A stretch of 64,000 nt of DNA from Plicaturopsis crispa FD-325 SS-3 (lineage: Eukaryota > Basidiomycota > Agaricomycetes > Amylocorticiales > Amylocorticiaceae), in NCBI GenBank assembly GCA_000827205.1, contig KN832559.1:1092692-1156691 (forward strand). Reading direction: 5' to 3'. Every line of letters begins with the position of its first letter. Position 1 is the first letter of the stretch. A model generated the notes under the pieces. The model was given only the letters and a program-made list of their open reading frames with translations, searched no databases and was not told the origin of the DNA. Position numbers and translations under genes: made by a program. Below are positions 43,826 through 56,330 of the stretch, one piece after another.

Positions 43826-44300
43826 CAATGGGCTCGCACATACGAAAACGCGAACCGACGCCTCGCTGCGTGGGGGGCGGTGTATTCAGCCTACGCCCCA
43901 GGCTTGGAAATCGTCCACCGCGCTGGCAGGGTTCACTCGAACGTGGACCCCCTATCCCGACTCCCCAGATTACCCCCCTCGCACCTGGGACCGGCGAAAG
44001 ACTTCACCCCGGCAATTGTGCCAGACTCAACACTGGCCCAAGCACAGGAGGAGCAGTACCAACCTGCTCGCCGAGCCGTGTTTGTCGCTAAGACCCTGGA
44101 GGATTGCATCGAGACCCCTCGAAGCGCATTTTCAGCACCACGTACTAGAAGCTCAGCCAAGCCCGCCGAAGTGCATACTGACAGTCACGGCTCTCCTGAC
44201 TTGGCAGCTATGCCGGCATCAGACGGGGGAGGTATGGACAATCCTACCCCTCCGGACGATCAGGCGGCATCGACCCTTACCGACGGGGGGGCGACGGCGG
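43826..44300 (+). pseudogene. Ty3/Gypsy pol fragment (RNase H end and linker), inverted
   Basis: Plus-strand fragment starting inside RNase H (HSALQWARTYENANRRLAAW), then VHSNVDPLSRLPRLPPSHLG and a disordered linker. It faces the minus-strand element at 44277. The first 60 codons are a close but not identical copy of the end of that element (NAN against NSN, HRAG against HRPG), so it comes from another copy and forms an imperfect inverted repeat with it. Confidence 0.8.
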
Positions 44301-47300
44301 CGCTCGGGGCAGACGGGAAAGCGGGTCGACGTTGGAGTGCACTCGTCCTGGCCTATGGATGATTTCCAACCCCGGTGCGTACGCCGAATAGACGGCCCCC
44401 CAGGCAGCTAGCCTTCGGTTCGAATTCTCGTACGTGCGAGCCCATTGAAGGGCGGAGTGGTCTGTGACGAGTAATATTTTTTCTCCTTCGATGAAAGGCT
44501 GGAACTTTACCAGCCCTTCCTTCGCGCCTAAGGCTTCCCTTTCCGTCGTCGAGTAATTCTTCTCGGCCGCCTTGAAAGAGCGCGACCAGTACCCGATCAC
44601 TCGTTCGACGTGGACTTCCGTGTCCTCGAAGCTCGTACCCCACGCGTCTACTGGCACGTCATCCGTCTTCGAGGATAACGTGGCGACGAGCTTTGGCGGC
44701 GGTTTACCCTCGTCGAAGGCTTTCTTCAAGCGGTCGTACACTCTGGTCCCGCGAAGGTCGCGTATTGCGATCGGTTGAACCTGTTGCAGGGCGCACCCCA
44801 GCGCTTCTTGCGACGCGTCCGTGTATAGGCGGTAGGCGAGCCCTGCTATCGGGTGCCCTAGCACCGGGGCGCGTTGCAAGGCTTCTTTAGCGGCATTGAA
44901 CGCGTACTCGCAGTCCGCTGTCCATTCCCATTTCGCGTCTTTGCGTAGGCGTTGGAATAAAGGCGCGCATATACCTGCGTAGAAGGGTATAAACGCGGAA
45001 AAATAAACCACCATTCCAAGGAAGGTCTGTAGTTCGGACACTTTCCTGGGTGGCTTGAGTTCCACGATCGCTTGCACCTTTTCCAGGTGCGTCGACAGGC
45101 CTAAGCGCGACACTTTGTGACCTAAAAGGAGTATTGAGGAGTAGAACAGGTGACACTTCGTGGGGGATAGCGTGAGTCCGGCGTCCTCGATGGCGGAAAG
45201 CACTCGATCCAGGTGGTCGATGTGCTCCTCGTACGATCTAGAAAAAATTACGATATCGTCGATGTAGACCAGACAAAATAGCCATAAGTAAGGCGCCAGT
45301 ATCTGCTGCATTAGCCTTTGGAATATCGACGGCCCGTTACGCAGCCCGAAGGGCATCCGACGAAACTGGAACAGACCGCGGTGCATTCGGAAAGCTGTCT
45401 TTTCCACGTCTGAGTCCTGTATCTCGAGTTGTGTGAACCCGGTCAGAGCGTCTAAGGAGGATAGAACCTGCGCGCCAGAAAGGGTTTGCAAAATTTCTGA
45501 TTGCCTAGGGATTGGGAACTCATCTCCTATCGTCACCGCATTGAGCTTGCGATAGTCAACGCAGAACCGGGGTTTGCCGTTGCGATACGCAATGACCACA
45601 GGGGCACTCCAGGGGCTGATTGAGGGCTCGATAACACCCTGTTCAAACCATTTGTCTAGCTGTTCGTCGATTACCAAGCGCTTCACGGGAGAAGAACCGT
45701 ACATCGGGACTGCTATTGGCTGCTGGCCGTCCTCGGTCTGGATATGAACCCGGAAAGTCGGATGGTGCCCAAGTCTTCCATCAAATCCAAAGGCCTTGCT
45801 CCGATTCCGTAGCATGTCATAGGCCTTTTGCTTCAGACTCTCCGGTAGGGTGCCCACGTCAATCAGCTGTTCGAGCTCTTTCGAAGGGTACACTGTCGGG
45901 TCCGGCGCTTCCGCGGTCTTAGGCCCCCACTGGTCTTCCTCTCCCGCATTGTTCTCATGTACCACCTCGTCGTGGGGCCTCGACCTTCCCTCGCTCTCTG
46001 GCTCTGCGTTCATCGCTGTCGCCGCGGCGCTCGGCCGAGGGCTTCCCTCCTCTCTAGACGGTGTTTCGCGATCTTTCTGTGTCTGTGCGCGAAGACCGTC
46101 GAGATCCACGTCTAGGACCGTGACTATCTTCGCGGTTTGATTCAACAGCTCCTCTAGTTGCTTCAGATCGCGGGGAGTGTCGAAGAATTCCTCGGCCGGT
46201 GCGATGTAGCCGATAGGCTCTCCTTTACGGATCATGCGCGGCTGGTCGGTGGGATTAGTGATAGGGACGCACGGGTCTCTTGAAGAGAATAGCGCATTTG
46301 GAAGGGCGAAGAAGGTTTCGTCTGCATTGGCAAGTAGCGATTTTTCTAGGACCCACTCTTTCTCCTCACTAAAGTATCCTTCCAAAGCTATCACGCGGGT
46401 CGCGTGCGGGGATATCTTGTAATCCTCCGCGGCGCGCACCGTGCGTGCTTCCACGCCGAACTTTTTCACGAGTTTGTGCTTCTGGGCCTTGCGCCGGCGG
46501 TGAGCCTTAGCTTTGACGAACCTCGCCTCTTGTTCCTCATCTACCCTCTTCTGTACCTTTAGCTCGTCGAACAAACGACCTACGCCCAGGGCAGGAACGA
46601 CGTGTTTGCCACCGTCATAATGTACGTACGCGCCCGTTTCGACATTGCGCGCGATCGTTAACTCGTAGTTCAGGTGGTAGTCCTCGCCCAACAGTATTGG
46701 GACGGCCATACCGGGTACGACATACGCCTCCGCTTCCGTCTCTATTAGGATTCCGTCGATGGTCGACATGAAAATCGGGATGGTCACGTATCCCGTAATT
46801 TCGGCGCTGCGGTCCGTTAGCTGCCACAGTCTGGTCTTCATCCCTTGGCGCATGGCAGGGGGTGAAGGCAGTGAACGGTAGTATTCGAGAGAAATCAATG
46901 TAATATTTGCGCAGGAATCCAATCGTAGATCCGTCTCGGGGTTGTCTGGATTGCCTACGTGCCCGCGAGCCGACAACACCGACACTCCCGATGCTGATTT
47001 TCCGTCTGGCTTCTGGCGCTTCTTGCGTAGCTTGAGAGCTGGCGTACCTGGCGGCAGCGTAGGAGGGGGCGTCTTCGCGTCTTCGTTTCCGCCGACAGCA
47101 CAGTCGTCGGTGTCTGGGCGCCCCGGCCCACCGTTCGCGTAGTCCATTTCTTCCTGGGTCACTTCGATCCGAGTGTCCTCGATGATGTACACTCGAGCCG
47201 CCGGCGTGTCTCGAGGAGGGTCCTCCTCCTCTTCCTCCACGTCCTCGACGGTCGCGCGCCTGCTCGTAAGGGTGGTCTGGGATGCGGGCAACGCGGACGC

Positions 47301-50300
47301 CGTTACTGAGAAGGCTAAACCTATCTCATCCGGTGCCGCGTCCACGGAGCCGTCTCTAACGCACTCCGCCCGCATCGATGCCTTTCTTACTTTTGCATCG
47401 GCCGACAACCCTTCCTTAAGCTTCACTCGGTCGATGTAAATGGAAGAATGGTACTGCGTCATTAGTACCTCGTAAGCCCTGTTATATACATTGTCCTCTT
47501 CTGTAGCCTGGTCTGAACCTGTCTCGACGGAGTTTACCGTCCTCTGCCGCGCGGAGCGCCAGATGTCATAACGTGGGCACTCCCTGTCCCAATGCTTCGG
47601 GTTGCCGCACACTCGACAGGGCCCTGGCGGTGGCCTCGACATGGCGGTGTCGCCGGCTTGCATAGGGTACGGGTACTTGCCGTCCTTAGGGATGGCGCGT
47701 TGACGTCCAGCCGCTACGGCGTAAGCTTCTGAGATTATGCGGTCGTCGTTTGATTCGTCGTTAACCTCCTCGAAGCGTTCGGTGTCGTAAACCTGAGTCG
47801 CCATGGTGGAATCCTCGGCCATGTTGGCCGCTGGTAGCGCGCGCCGCAGGGTACTAAACCGTTGGATCCTCGACCCATCGGGATGGTAGCCCATTCTCTT
47901 CATGACGGCCGCGAAGTGCTTTTCAGTGACCGTGTCGGTGCGCCTTGATCCTCCGACTGCTTCGACCAACGCCTCTTGGTGTTCGGCTACGCGTAGGTGC
48001 AGGGTAGCCGTGTCTTTGATGGTTTCTGCCACAAGTAGATTGCGCCATATCACCGGGACCGCGAGGAGTACCAGTCGTACTTCGTCTTCCCCTCCTGGAG
48101 GCAACTTCGTGAGCAGCCGCGCGTGCATTATGCGCCGTATGATGAAGGCCTGCGGTGACTCTCGTTCGTGGTTTGGCTGGCGGAAATGCTGATTCGAAAA
48201 GGCGTAGTTCGCTGTCTGCAGCCAGGACGTGCCGAGCCACAAGTCCTTGATCGCCGATAGGTAGTGCACGTAGTGCCCGCGCATGTAAGCCTTTAGGCTC
48301 TGGTCTAGCATGCCGAACCAAGTTTTGATATCGCCCTCCAGTCTTTTCCACAGCCAGAAGCCGAGGCCGCCTGGTAAGTATCCTCCTAGCGCGGCGAGCT
48401 CCTGGACCTCGAAGAAATATAATACTGCGGTTTTGCCGTCGCCGTCTCAGCTCGGTAAGTCTTCGACCTTGAGCTCAGCCTTGATTGTGGGGATTGCCGT
48501 GCCATAAGGAGCAGTGGGCCAGTTGCTCCCGTAGCCGTCCCCGTAGGGATAGCCGCCTCCGGGAGGTCCTCCAGGCGGCTCCCCTCCGGGGGGCCCTCTG
48601 TAGTTGTAAGGCGGTCCAATATTCGGCGGGAGCTGTGGCCAACCACGACTAGGACCAGCTGGCGGCCCGCCGCCGTAAGGCGGTCCTCCACCACCCCCGC
48701 CACCGCTCGGCGGTCCACCTCCACCACCTCCTGGGGGTCCGTTCCCACCTGGCGGGTCTGAAGGTGGATTGCCGTCGGGAGGTCCGGCTGGCAATTGTTC
48801 GGGCCCTTCATTGCTACTTGTCGACGAGCGGGCATCTTTTCGCGCGTTGATGCTCGCTTCTGACGCAACGGCGCTTGTCGCTCGCTGCTTATAAGCCGGC
48901 GGTGCTGAGGCAAGAGGCCAAGGTTTAGCGGAGGGCGGTTGTCTGGTCGCCTCCGGTTGAACGGTGACCGTTGACGCCCCCGGGGCCGCGAGTCCGTACA
49001 GTATGTTCTGGAATTGCGACTCCACCGGCTTGGCAGCCGCTTCGAGCGAAGGCTGTGGTTGAGTAAACCACTCGTTTGCCGCTTTAAACGGGGTTTCCTG
49101 CGCCATGGAAAAGGCGTATGATTGGTAAGGAGCCGCTTGAGGGGGAATCGGCCTTGGGGACGCCACCGTCTCCGCGGGGGGATCGGGCTTTGCTACGTTC
49201 CGTGGGCCTTGTGAAACCGAGAGATTGCCCGCCGGCGGCATAAGGTGGGGCGGAACGTCATACCCGTCGAACTTAGGTGCTATCCTGGCGTCCGTCGCCG
49301 GTAAACGAGCGCGCGCAGTCGGGTCTAAGGTAGATTCCCACGTCGTTCGGCTTGACGTAGGCTGGACTTCAGGCGTCGGCTCTGGTTCCATCCTTTGCGC
49401 GCTCTTGAATACTTCACGGCTTCGGTTCGGGTTTGAGGTTCCTCTATCGTACTCGTGAGGTCGATCCGAGAAGGCGAGCGCCAGTGGTGAAGGCGGAATT
49501 ACGACGTTTCCGAGGGGACTCCCCGCTTCGAGTCTGACGCGCTGCTGCTGATTGAGCAGGGCGCTGTGGTTCGGAATTGCCGTGTAGTAGTGCCTGAGCT
49601 TGTCCTCGGTTGTCCTGTCGTCTTTCGCGAACGGGGAGTAAAGACGATGGTCTGTCGACGCCGGTGACTGAGGGGAGGAATCCCCTTTATTCTCGGCCAA
49701 GTACTTATCCACGCTCTTTTGAGCGTTCGCGATCCGAGCGACTAGAGTAGCCCAAGCCACATATAGATGCGAGATCGCCTCCGATCCCCGCAGTGTCGTC
49801 AGCAGAGTGTTGTGCGGGTCGATAATGTAGAAAGTGGATCGATTTGGCGAGAAGCCGGCTGCCAGGGTCACTACGCGTTGTAGGTCGGCAACCAGGGACG
49901 ACAGAGCGGCGTAGGCTGACTCTGTCAGTGCGTAGCGAGGGGTCGTTTCCGTATACATCACTTCCTTCAAACTGAGATCGTCGCGGTTTAACATGTCCAT
50001 GACCCGGCGAAAGATCGAGGGTTCCCCGTTGCGAGTTTCGTAAAGCAGAGCGACAACGTCCTTAATAGTTGAGTAATCGCGAGGAGGGGGAGAATTATGA
50101 GTGCGTTGCTCGTCGTTGCTGCGGCGGGATTCGTCTTTCGACGGGGTACGCCAAGGAGCGGCGCGAGGGCCCGCAGGAGGGGTGGAGGCTGGCCGATCCG
50201 TGCTCAGGATTGATCCGAATAAGACCCTCCTCTGTCCGCTCGTGATGGGAGAGGCGGGTAACGCGCGACGAGGGCGCTGCGGAGCGAGCGTAGGATCGAC

Positions 50301-50603
50301 AAGGTCGACCGGAGAAGTTCGTCGTGGCGTGATCGCGGCTGCCGACTGGGGACGCGTCATGTAGAGCGGATTGCGGGGTGAAATTCGCGGGTCCTGGGTA
50401 GTGGACGTAGGGTTTTCAGCCGAGGGGTGGTTGACGCCGGTCTCCGGATCCAAGTCCAGGAACGATGATCGCCTAGGGGGATCATGTCCTGGAGTCGGCC
50501 TGGTTTCGCCGCGAGCAGCAGAATCCTGGGCCGCTGAAAAGGTATGCTGAGGTTGCGGAGAAGGGGATGGGGAAGCTTTAGCTTGCTTAGCTTTCTTCGC
50601 CAT
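44277..50603 (-). pseudogene. Gypsy 1 gag-pol (single frame broken by one stop)
   Basis: From 50603: a disordered Gag N-terminus, a helical Gag region, and a Gly/Pro-rich tract (near 48590-48790). An in-frame TGA follows at 48447-48449, where the related element 2 has Trp (LPKWDG against LPS-stop-DG). The same frame then continues for 1,344 codons: Gag capsid-like part, CCHC knuckle CRVCGNPKHWDREC, aspartic protease with DSCANITLIS at the active site instead of DSG, reverse transcriptase with FCVDYRKLNAVT and LFCLVYIDDIVIFS, and RNase H (YRLYTDASQEALGCAL, LLVTDHSALQWARTYEN). The frame ends just after RNase H. The stop, the Gly-to-Cys change in the protease and the missing integrase make it non-autonomous. 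Confidence 0.88.
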
Positions 50604-50668
50604 TATCTCCTCTCCGAGTTTCGTATCTGACTTCGACTTCTACAGCTCTTCCGGCCAGGGGGACCAAC

Positions 50669-50684
50669 GTTCCCAGTTAGTCCA
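50669..50684 (-). other. Primer-binding-site-like sequence of Gypsy 1
   Basis: gttcccagttagtcca on the plus strand, next to the inner edge of the LTR. The same sequence occurs beside the LTR of element 2 (58763-58779), although the LTRs differ. I could not match it to a particular tRNA 3' end. Confidence 0.5.
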
Positions 50685-50689
50685 CCAAA

Positions 50690-51291
50690 TGTAACGCTCG
50701 ATACTCACGGGCGTTCGGCTTAGCGGGATAACGTTGTCGGTAGGCCCGGCGAGAATGTGAGTGAGGTCGGGGTCGTTGCCTTTGGTGTGGTTGCAGGCGT
50801 GATCGCCCGAGACGCTAAGAGGAGGAGCGCGGGGATCCTTGACTCAATCGAGGATCGGCGCTCCTCGTCGACTTGAGCTAGACCCGAGTCGACGTGCGTT
50901 CACGGCGAGCAACTGAGCGATCTGTAGATAAAGGATGGCGATGTTGATCGCCGTTTTCAATGAGTACGGGAGACTCGAGAGTAAAAGGAATAAAACCGAT
51001 GGTCCGCCTGGCGCCCTGCTCGGTGACTGCAGCACAGAGCTAGGCAAGTGTTTGTTAGGCGGTAAAAAGTAAGTTCTATTCCGCATTGCGTCGTCGTGGT
51101 CTAAGTAGGTACATGCACGTGTATGAGGGCAGGTAGATAAAGTCGTACGTCAAGTCGAGCCTTATCGGGAACGCGTGGTAAGTACTCGGCGCGCGTGCCG
51201 TCCTGCGTGTCATGAGTAAGGAAATGAAAAAGGAAAAGAAATAGGAAAGAAATAGGTATCAAGACGAGGATGCCTATATACCCGCGTTACA
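50690..51291 (-). repeat. 5' LTR of Gypsy 1 (602 bp)
   Basis: On the plus strand it begins TGTAACGCTCG and ends CCCGCGTTACA, giving the inverted TGTAACG / CGTTACA ends expected of an LTR. On the element's own strand a TATA-like GGGTATATAGG lies about 10 bp inside the LTR start. The adjacent outer 5 bp (ggtaa) would be one target duplication copy; its partner is lost. Confidence 0.8.
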
Positions 51292-54200
51292 GGTAATACT
51301 CCTTGAGCCAGTAAATCAATTACGCTGACTGGCTGAAATCCGTATAACAGGAAGTAGGGCGCTTCTCCCGTGGAAGCGTGCACCGAAGAATTGTATGCAA
51401 ACTCCAGGAGATGTAACCACTCGGACCATGAGGTCTTGTCTTCGGCTACGTAAGCCCTCAACATCGTCTCTAGTTGTTTATTCACAATTTCAGTCTGGCC
51501 GTCGTGCTGGGGGTGCCGTGCTGAGGATAGAGAGAGTTTGGTCTTCAGACAGGTGGCTACCTGTCTCCAGAAATCCGACGTCCATCGAGGGTCTCTGTCC
51601 GAGATTATGGACTCCGGAATACCAAACCGGCATGCGACATTCTTCACGAATTCGTAGGCAAATCCAGCCGCGGTGAGTCCCGTGTCCGTAGGTATGAATT
51701 GCGCGTGTTTTGTCAGTCGGTCCACTATCACTAGGATAGCGTTTTTCCCTTCGGACCACGGTAAATTCACGATGAGGTCCAGCGAGACAGATTCGTACGG
51801 TCGGGACGGTATGGGGTTTGGAATCAATCTGCCGTGCTTCTTGAAATTACCCAGCTTAGTCTTTTGGCAGACGTCGCACGTCTCACAGAACCTGTATATG
51901 TCCTTCCTCATTCTCGGCCAAAAGTACTTGTCGCCTAGGCGTTGCCATAGCTTTTCCGGACCCATGTGCGCTGTCTCGAATGGAGATTCGTGCGCTTCGC
52001 GTAAAACGGCTGCTCTTTCCGCTTCTGGCACGCAAAGTCGAGGGACAAAATCTGCATCCCTGAAGTAGAGTAATCCATCCTGGTCTCTGTAGTAGCGCTT
52101 GCCGGCGTGCCAGTCTGTTTAGCTCTTACCCGCTTCCTCCCAGCGGGAACTGAGGTAGGTATCTTGTTGATATGCTTCTACGAATTTCCGTAGATACTGG
52201 GCGTCGAATCCTACCATCAGCGTCGGCGGAGGGTTCGTCGCTTGCCAGTACGCGTTCGTAGATTGCTCTATCTTAGCCCCCCCAGCTTCCTCTGATTCCG
52301 CTGGGTCATCTAACTGAACCGGATTGGCCGGGTCCAGCTGATGCCCCGTCCCCCCCTCAGGCGAAGGCCGAACCTTTCGCGGACGGGAGGACGTTGCGGT
52401 CGGAGGCTGTACGGGAGCCTTCGAACGGGTGGTCGCAAATGCGCGCGGATACTCCACTGCACATTCCGCGATTCTGGTAGCTGTGAGCGTAGCTTTCATC
52501 GCGGGCTCGTATGCGAGTTCCTGGGCTTCAGCCAAATCTGACTTAGTCTGAATGGAAGGCTCGATAGGTCGTAAAGGCGCCGTGAAACTTGGGGGAGCTC
52601 TCGGTAGGCGTGACAGTGGGTCGACATTCGAATGCACCCGTCCTGGTCGGTGTATAATTTCCAGGTCCGGGGCGTGAGCTGAGTAAACGCCCCCCCACGC
52701 TGCTAGTCGACGGTTGGAGTTCTCATATGTCCTGGCCCATTGCAGCGCCAAGTGGTCCGTGACGAGGAGGATCTTCTCGCCTTCGATGAATGGCTGAAAC
52801 TTCACGAGCCCTTCCTTGGCTCCCAAAGCTTCCCGTTCCGTTGTTGAGTAGTTCCTCTCGGCTGACTTGAACGTTCGAGACCAGTACCCCACCACTCGTT
52901 CGACATGCACCGTCGTCTCTTCTAGAGACTTTCCCCACTTGTTTGGGGGGCAGTCTGCGATTCGGGTGGATAACGGCGTCACTAGTCGGGGAGGAGGCTC
53001 TCCCTTCTCGTAGGCTTTCTTGATTCGCTCGTACGCGCGAGTCCCCTCTAAGTCCTTCACCAGCATCGGTTGCACCTGCTGCAGTGCACAGCCCAAAGCT
53101 TCGTCCGACGCGTCTGTGTATAAGCGATAAGGCAGGCCCTGTATCGGATGGCCGAGCACTGGCGCTTCCTTCAGCGCTTCTTTCGCAGCTGTAAAAGCGT
53201 GTTCTGCTGCGGCCGTCCACTCCCATTTTCTGTCTTTCCTGAGTAGGTCAAATAAGGGAGCGCATATGCCTGCATAGAAGGGAATAAACGCTCCGAAATA
53301 TACCACCATTCCTAGAAATGTGCGCAGCTCCCCTATCCGCGAGGGCCGTTCGAGCTCCAGTATGGCGCGGACCTTCTCTTCGTGCGTCAACAGTCCTAGC
53401 CTCGATACTTTATGCCCAAGCAGTAATATTGATGAGTAGAACAGATGACACTTTTTCGGGGATAGCGTCAGTCCTGACTCTTCGATGGCTTCCAGTACGC
53501 GATCTAGGTGGTCAATGTGTTCTTCGTACGACTGCGAATACACGACGATGTCGTCGATGTACACCAAACAAAATAGCCATAGGTACGGCGCCAGCACTGA
53601 GTTCATGATGCGCTGAAAAATTGACGGTCCGTTCTTTAACCCGAATGGCATCCGTCTAAACTGGAATAGTCCCTGGTGGCTCCGAAACGCTGTCTTTTCG
53701 ACGTCTTCTGGCGCTATCTCGATTTGAGTGAAGCCCGACAGAGCGTCCAGAGACGACAGGACTTGGGCCCCACTCAGCGACTGTAGGATTTCTGACTGTC
53801 GTGGAATGGGGAACTCGTCTCCTATCGTCACCGCGTTTAGCTTCCTATAATCTACGCAAAAGCGCGGTTTCCCGTTCCTGTAAGCAATCACTATAGGTGC
53901 GCTCCATGGGCTCTTTGACGGCTCTATGACTCCCTGCTCAAACCACTTGTCTAGCTGTTCGTCGATCACTAATCGTTTTGCCGGCGATGATCCATACATG
54001 GGGACCGTGATCGGGTTCTGTCCGTCTACCGTGCGGATGTGTACTCGAGTCGGGTGATGCCCCAGACGGCCGTCGAAACCGAACACATTCACCCTCCGAC
54101 GTAGCATTTCGTAGGCTTTAGGTCGCAAGTGCTCGGGCAAATTTCCGACATCTAGCACGTCCTCCATTCTTTCGGACGGATATACGGTGGGGTCTGGCAT

Positions 54201-56330
54201 CTCTGCCGTCTTTGGGCCCCATTCGTCATGTTCCTCTTCATCTTTCGGTTTCTGAGCTGGCTTCTGGTCTGTACTGCCAGTGCTCGCGTATGATTCCTCC
54301 GACAGCTTCAAATTGACTTCCACTAAGGCTACCAATCGAGCCGTCTCGTTCAATAGGAGTTCGAGCCCTTGGACATCCCACGGAGTAGCAAAATACTCGC
54401 TCGGAGGACAGATTGATCCTATGAGCTCGCCTTTCCGGATGATGCGAGGCCGATCCGAAGGATTACTCACGGGCACACATGGATTCGCCGAGGAAAATAG
54501 GACGTTAGATACTGTGAAAAATGAATCGTCGGCGTTGGCTAAAAGCGATTTCTCCAGGACCCATTCGTCCTCCGTATCAAATCACCCCTCTAGCAGTATG
54601 TTCCTGCTGGAATGAGGCTGGACACGGTAATCGGCGGCCGCTCGCACCTGTCTCTTCTCCTTGCCGAATTTTCTCAAGTGCTTTCGTTTCTTAGCTTGAT
54701 TCCTACGGTGCTGCTTAGCTCGTACAAAGTTCGCCACCTTGTCCGTATCCCGTTTGAACATTGTTTTGAACTCCAAATTTTCCGGGCGACGTACTCCCGT
54801 CGCAGGAACTATGTATTCCGAGTTGCCGAACTGCACCCTAGTACCGATTTCCACGTTCCTTCGGACTTGGAGCTCATAGTTCAGATGATAGTCTTCGCCT
54901 AGGAGAATCGGAACAGCCATCCCGGGTACGACGTATACTTCTGCCTCCGTCTCAATGATCTGATCATCTATTGAGGTCATGAATATGGGTACTGTTACGA
55001 AACCCTGGATGGTTGCGTTTCCATCGGTGAGTTGATAGAGCTGCGTCTTGTTCCCTTGCTTAATCCTAGGAGGCGCGATCATAGCTTCGTAGAATTCCAG
55101 TGATATCATTGAAATATCGGCGCCTGAGTCCAGCCTTAGGTCGATCTCGCGCTCCTCCAGGCTGCCTACCCATCCGGGAGTTGCTACTACGGAATCGCCT
55201 TGCGCGGAATACCCGGGAGGTCGGGAACGCCTTTTTGCCATCCTGACAACTTCAACCGCCGTTGGCGGAGGGGGACGTTCTTCTCCTTTGGCGGTCGAAG
55301 GGTCGCTCCTGCTTTGCTCGTTGGCGAGAGCCTGGACGCGCTCTTCCTCAGTAATAGGTATTTCAGGATCTTCCACTAGGTAGACTTCCGCCGCTGGTTT
55401 TCCGCGCAGTTCCGTCCAATCCTCGTCTTCTACTGTACAAATCGTAACTCTGTGAGTCCGGGTAGCTTCCTGTACTTCAGAGGCACGATACGCGAAATGT
55501 TTGTTTGGTTTCTCGGATGGATCTGATCCCAATGGAGTCTCCGAGCTTGTACTGGTCGAGCCAGTACTGACTACGAACGCTTCGTGATCCTTCCTACAGT
55601 AAGCCACCTCTCGAGAATTCAAAGCTGTTTTCAAAGCGGTCACGTCGACGTACAGGGAAGAGATTGTTTCATTCTTGCACAAATCATAGGCCTTGCTATA
55701 TACATTTTTGTCTTCGGGAGAACGTAAAGACTCGCTGCTCGCCCAGTTCGCGGATTTGGCCACAGCTGACATATAGACATCGTACTTCGGACACTCTCGG
55801 TCCCAGTGATGAGGGCTTCCGCAGACTTTACATGGCGACGGAGGCAGTCGTCCCACGGCTGTCTCCACGTTTTGCCTGGGGAATTTGTAACCTCCCACTG
55901 GCGGTGGTCGCTGCCTCTTTTGTAAGACAGCGAAGGCTTCTGCTAGCACCGGATCGTCGTTAGAAGTGGGGCTCAGCACGACTTCCTCGAATCTACTTTC
56001 GTCCGATAGGTCTATGAGCGGAGAAGCGTCTTCCGCGCGCTCTACTTCGTTGGCTGACCGGGTGATCGCTTTCTGGTTACCGTACGGCCGATACGGCTGT
56101 CGACGCTGGCTGTCTGTGCCTACTCCGAGGTTCCGCAACAATGCGGCTAGCTGGGTGTCCGTAACGTAGTTTCCTCGTTGATTCGGTTGTACCGCGTATA
56201 TTAGGGCCTCCTCGTTGTCCGCGACTCGTAGTTGAAGAGCGATCGAATCCTTGACGTTCTCGATTACCAGTAAGCTCCTCCATGCTACTGGAGCGTTCAT
56301 CATGACCATCTGAACTTCTTCGACACCCCA
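51292..56330 (-). pseudogene. Gypsy 2 protease-RT-RNase H-integrase (decayed)
   Basis: Order on the minus strand: capsid end, CCHC knuckle CKVCGSPHHWDREC, aspartic protease with an intact DSGADISMIS site, reverse transcriptase (FCVDYRKLNAVT, LFCLVYIDDIVVYS), RNase H (YRLYTDASDEALGCALQQVQ), then integrase with an HHCC zinc region ending CETCDVCQKTK and a DDE core (SLDLIVNLPW, IPESIISDRDPRWTSDFW, HPQHDGQTEIVNKQLE). In-frame stops TGA at 54582-54584 and TAA at 52119-52121 split the frame without shifting it. The reading ends at AQGVLP, where the LTR of Gypsy 1 begins. Confidence 0.88.

Larger units (their letters stand above)
44277..51291 (-). mobile_element. Ty3/Gypsy retrotransposon 1, truncated at RNase H
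   Basis: Minus-strand LTR element. The 5' LTR is 50690-51291, the primer-site region 50669-50684, and gag-pol runs from 50603 down to 44277. Integrase and 3' LTR are absent because the element breaks off at the inverted fragment near 44280. The 5' LTR is inserted in the integrase gene of element 2, so this is the younger of the two. Confidence 0.85.
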
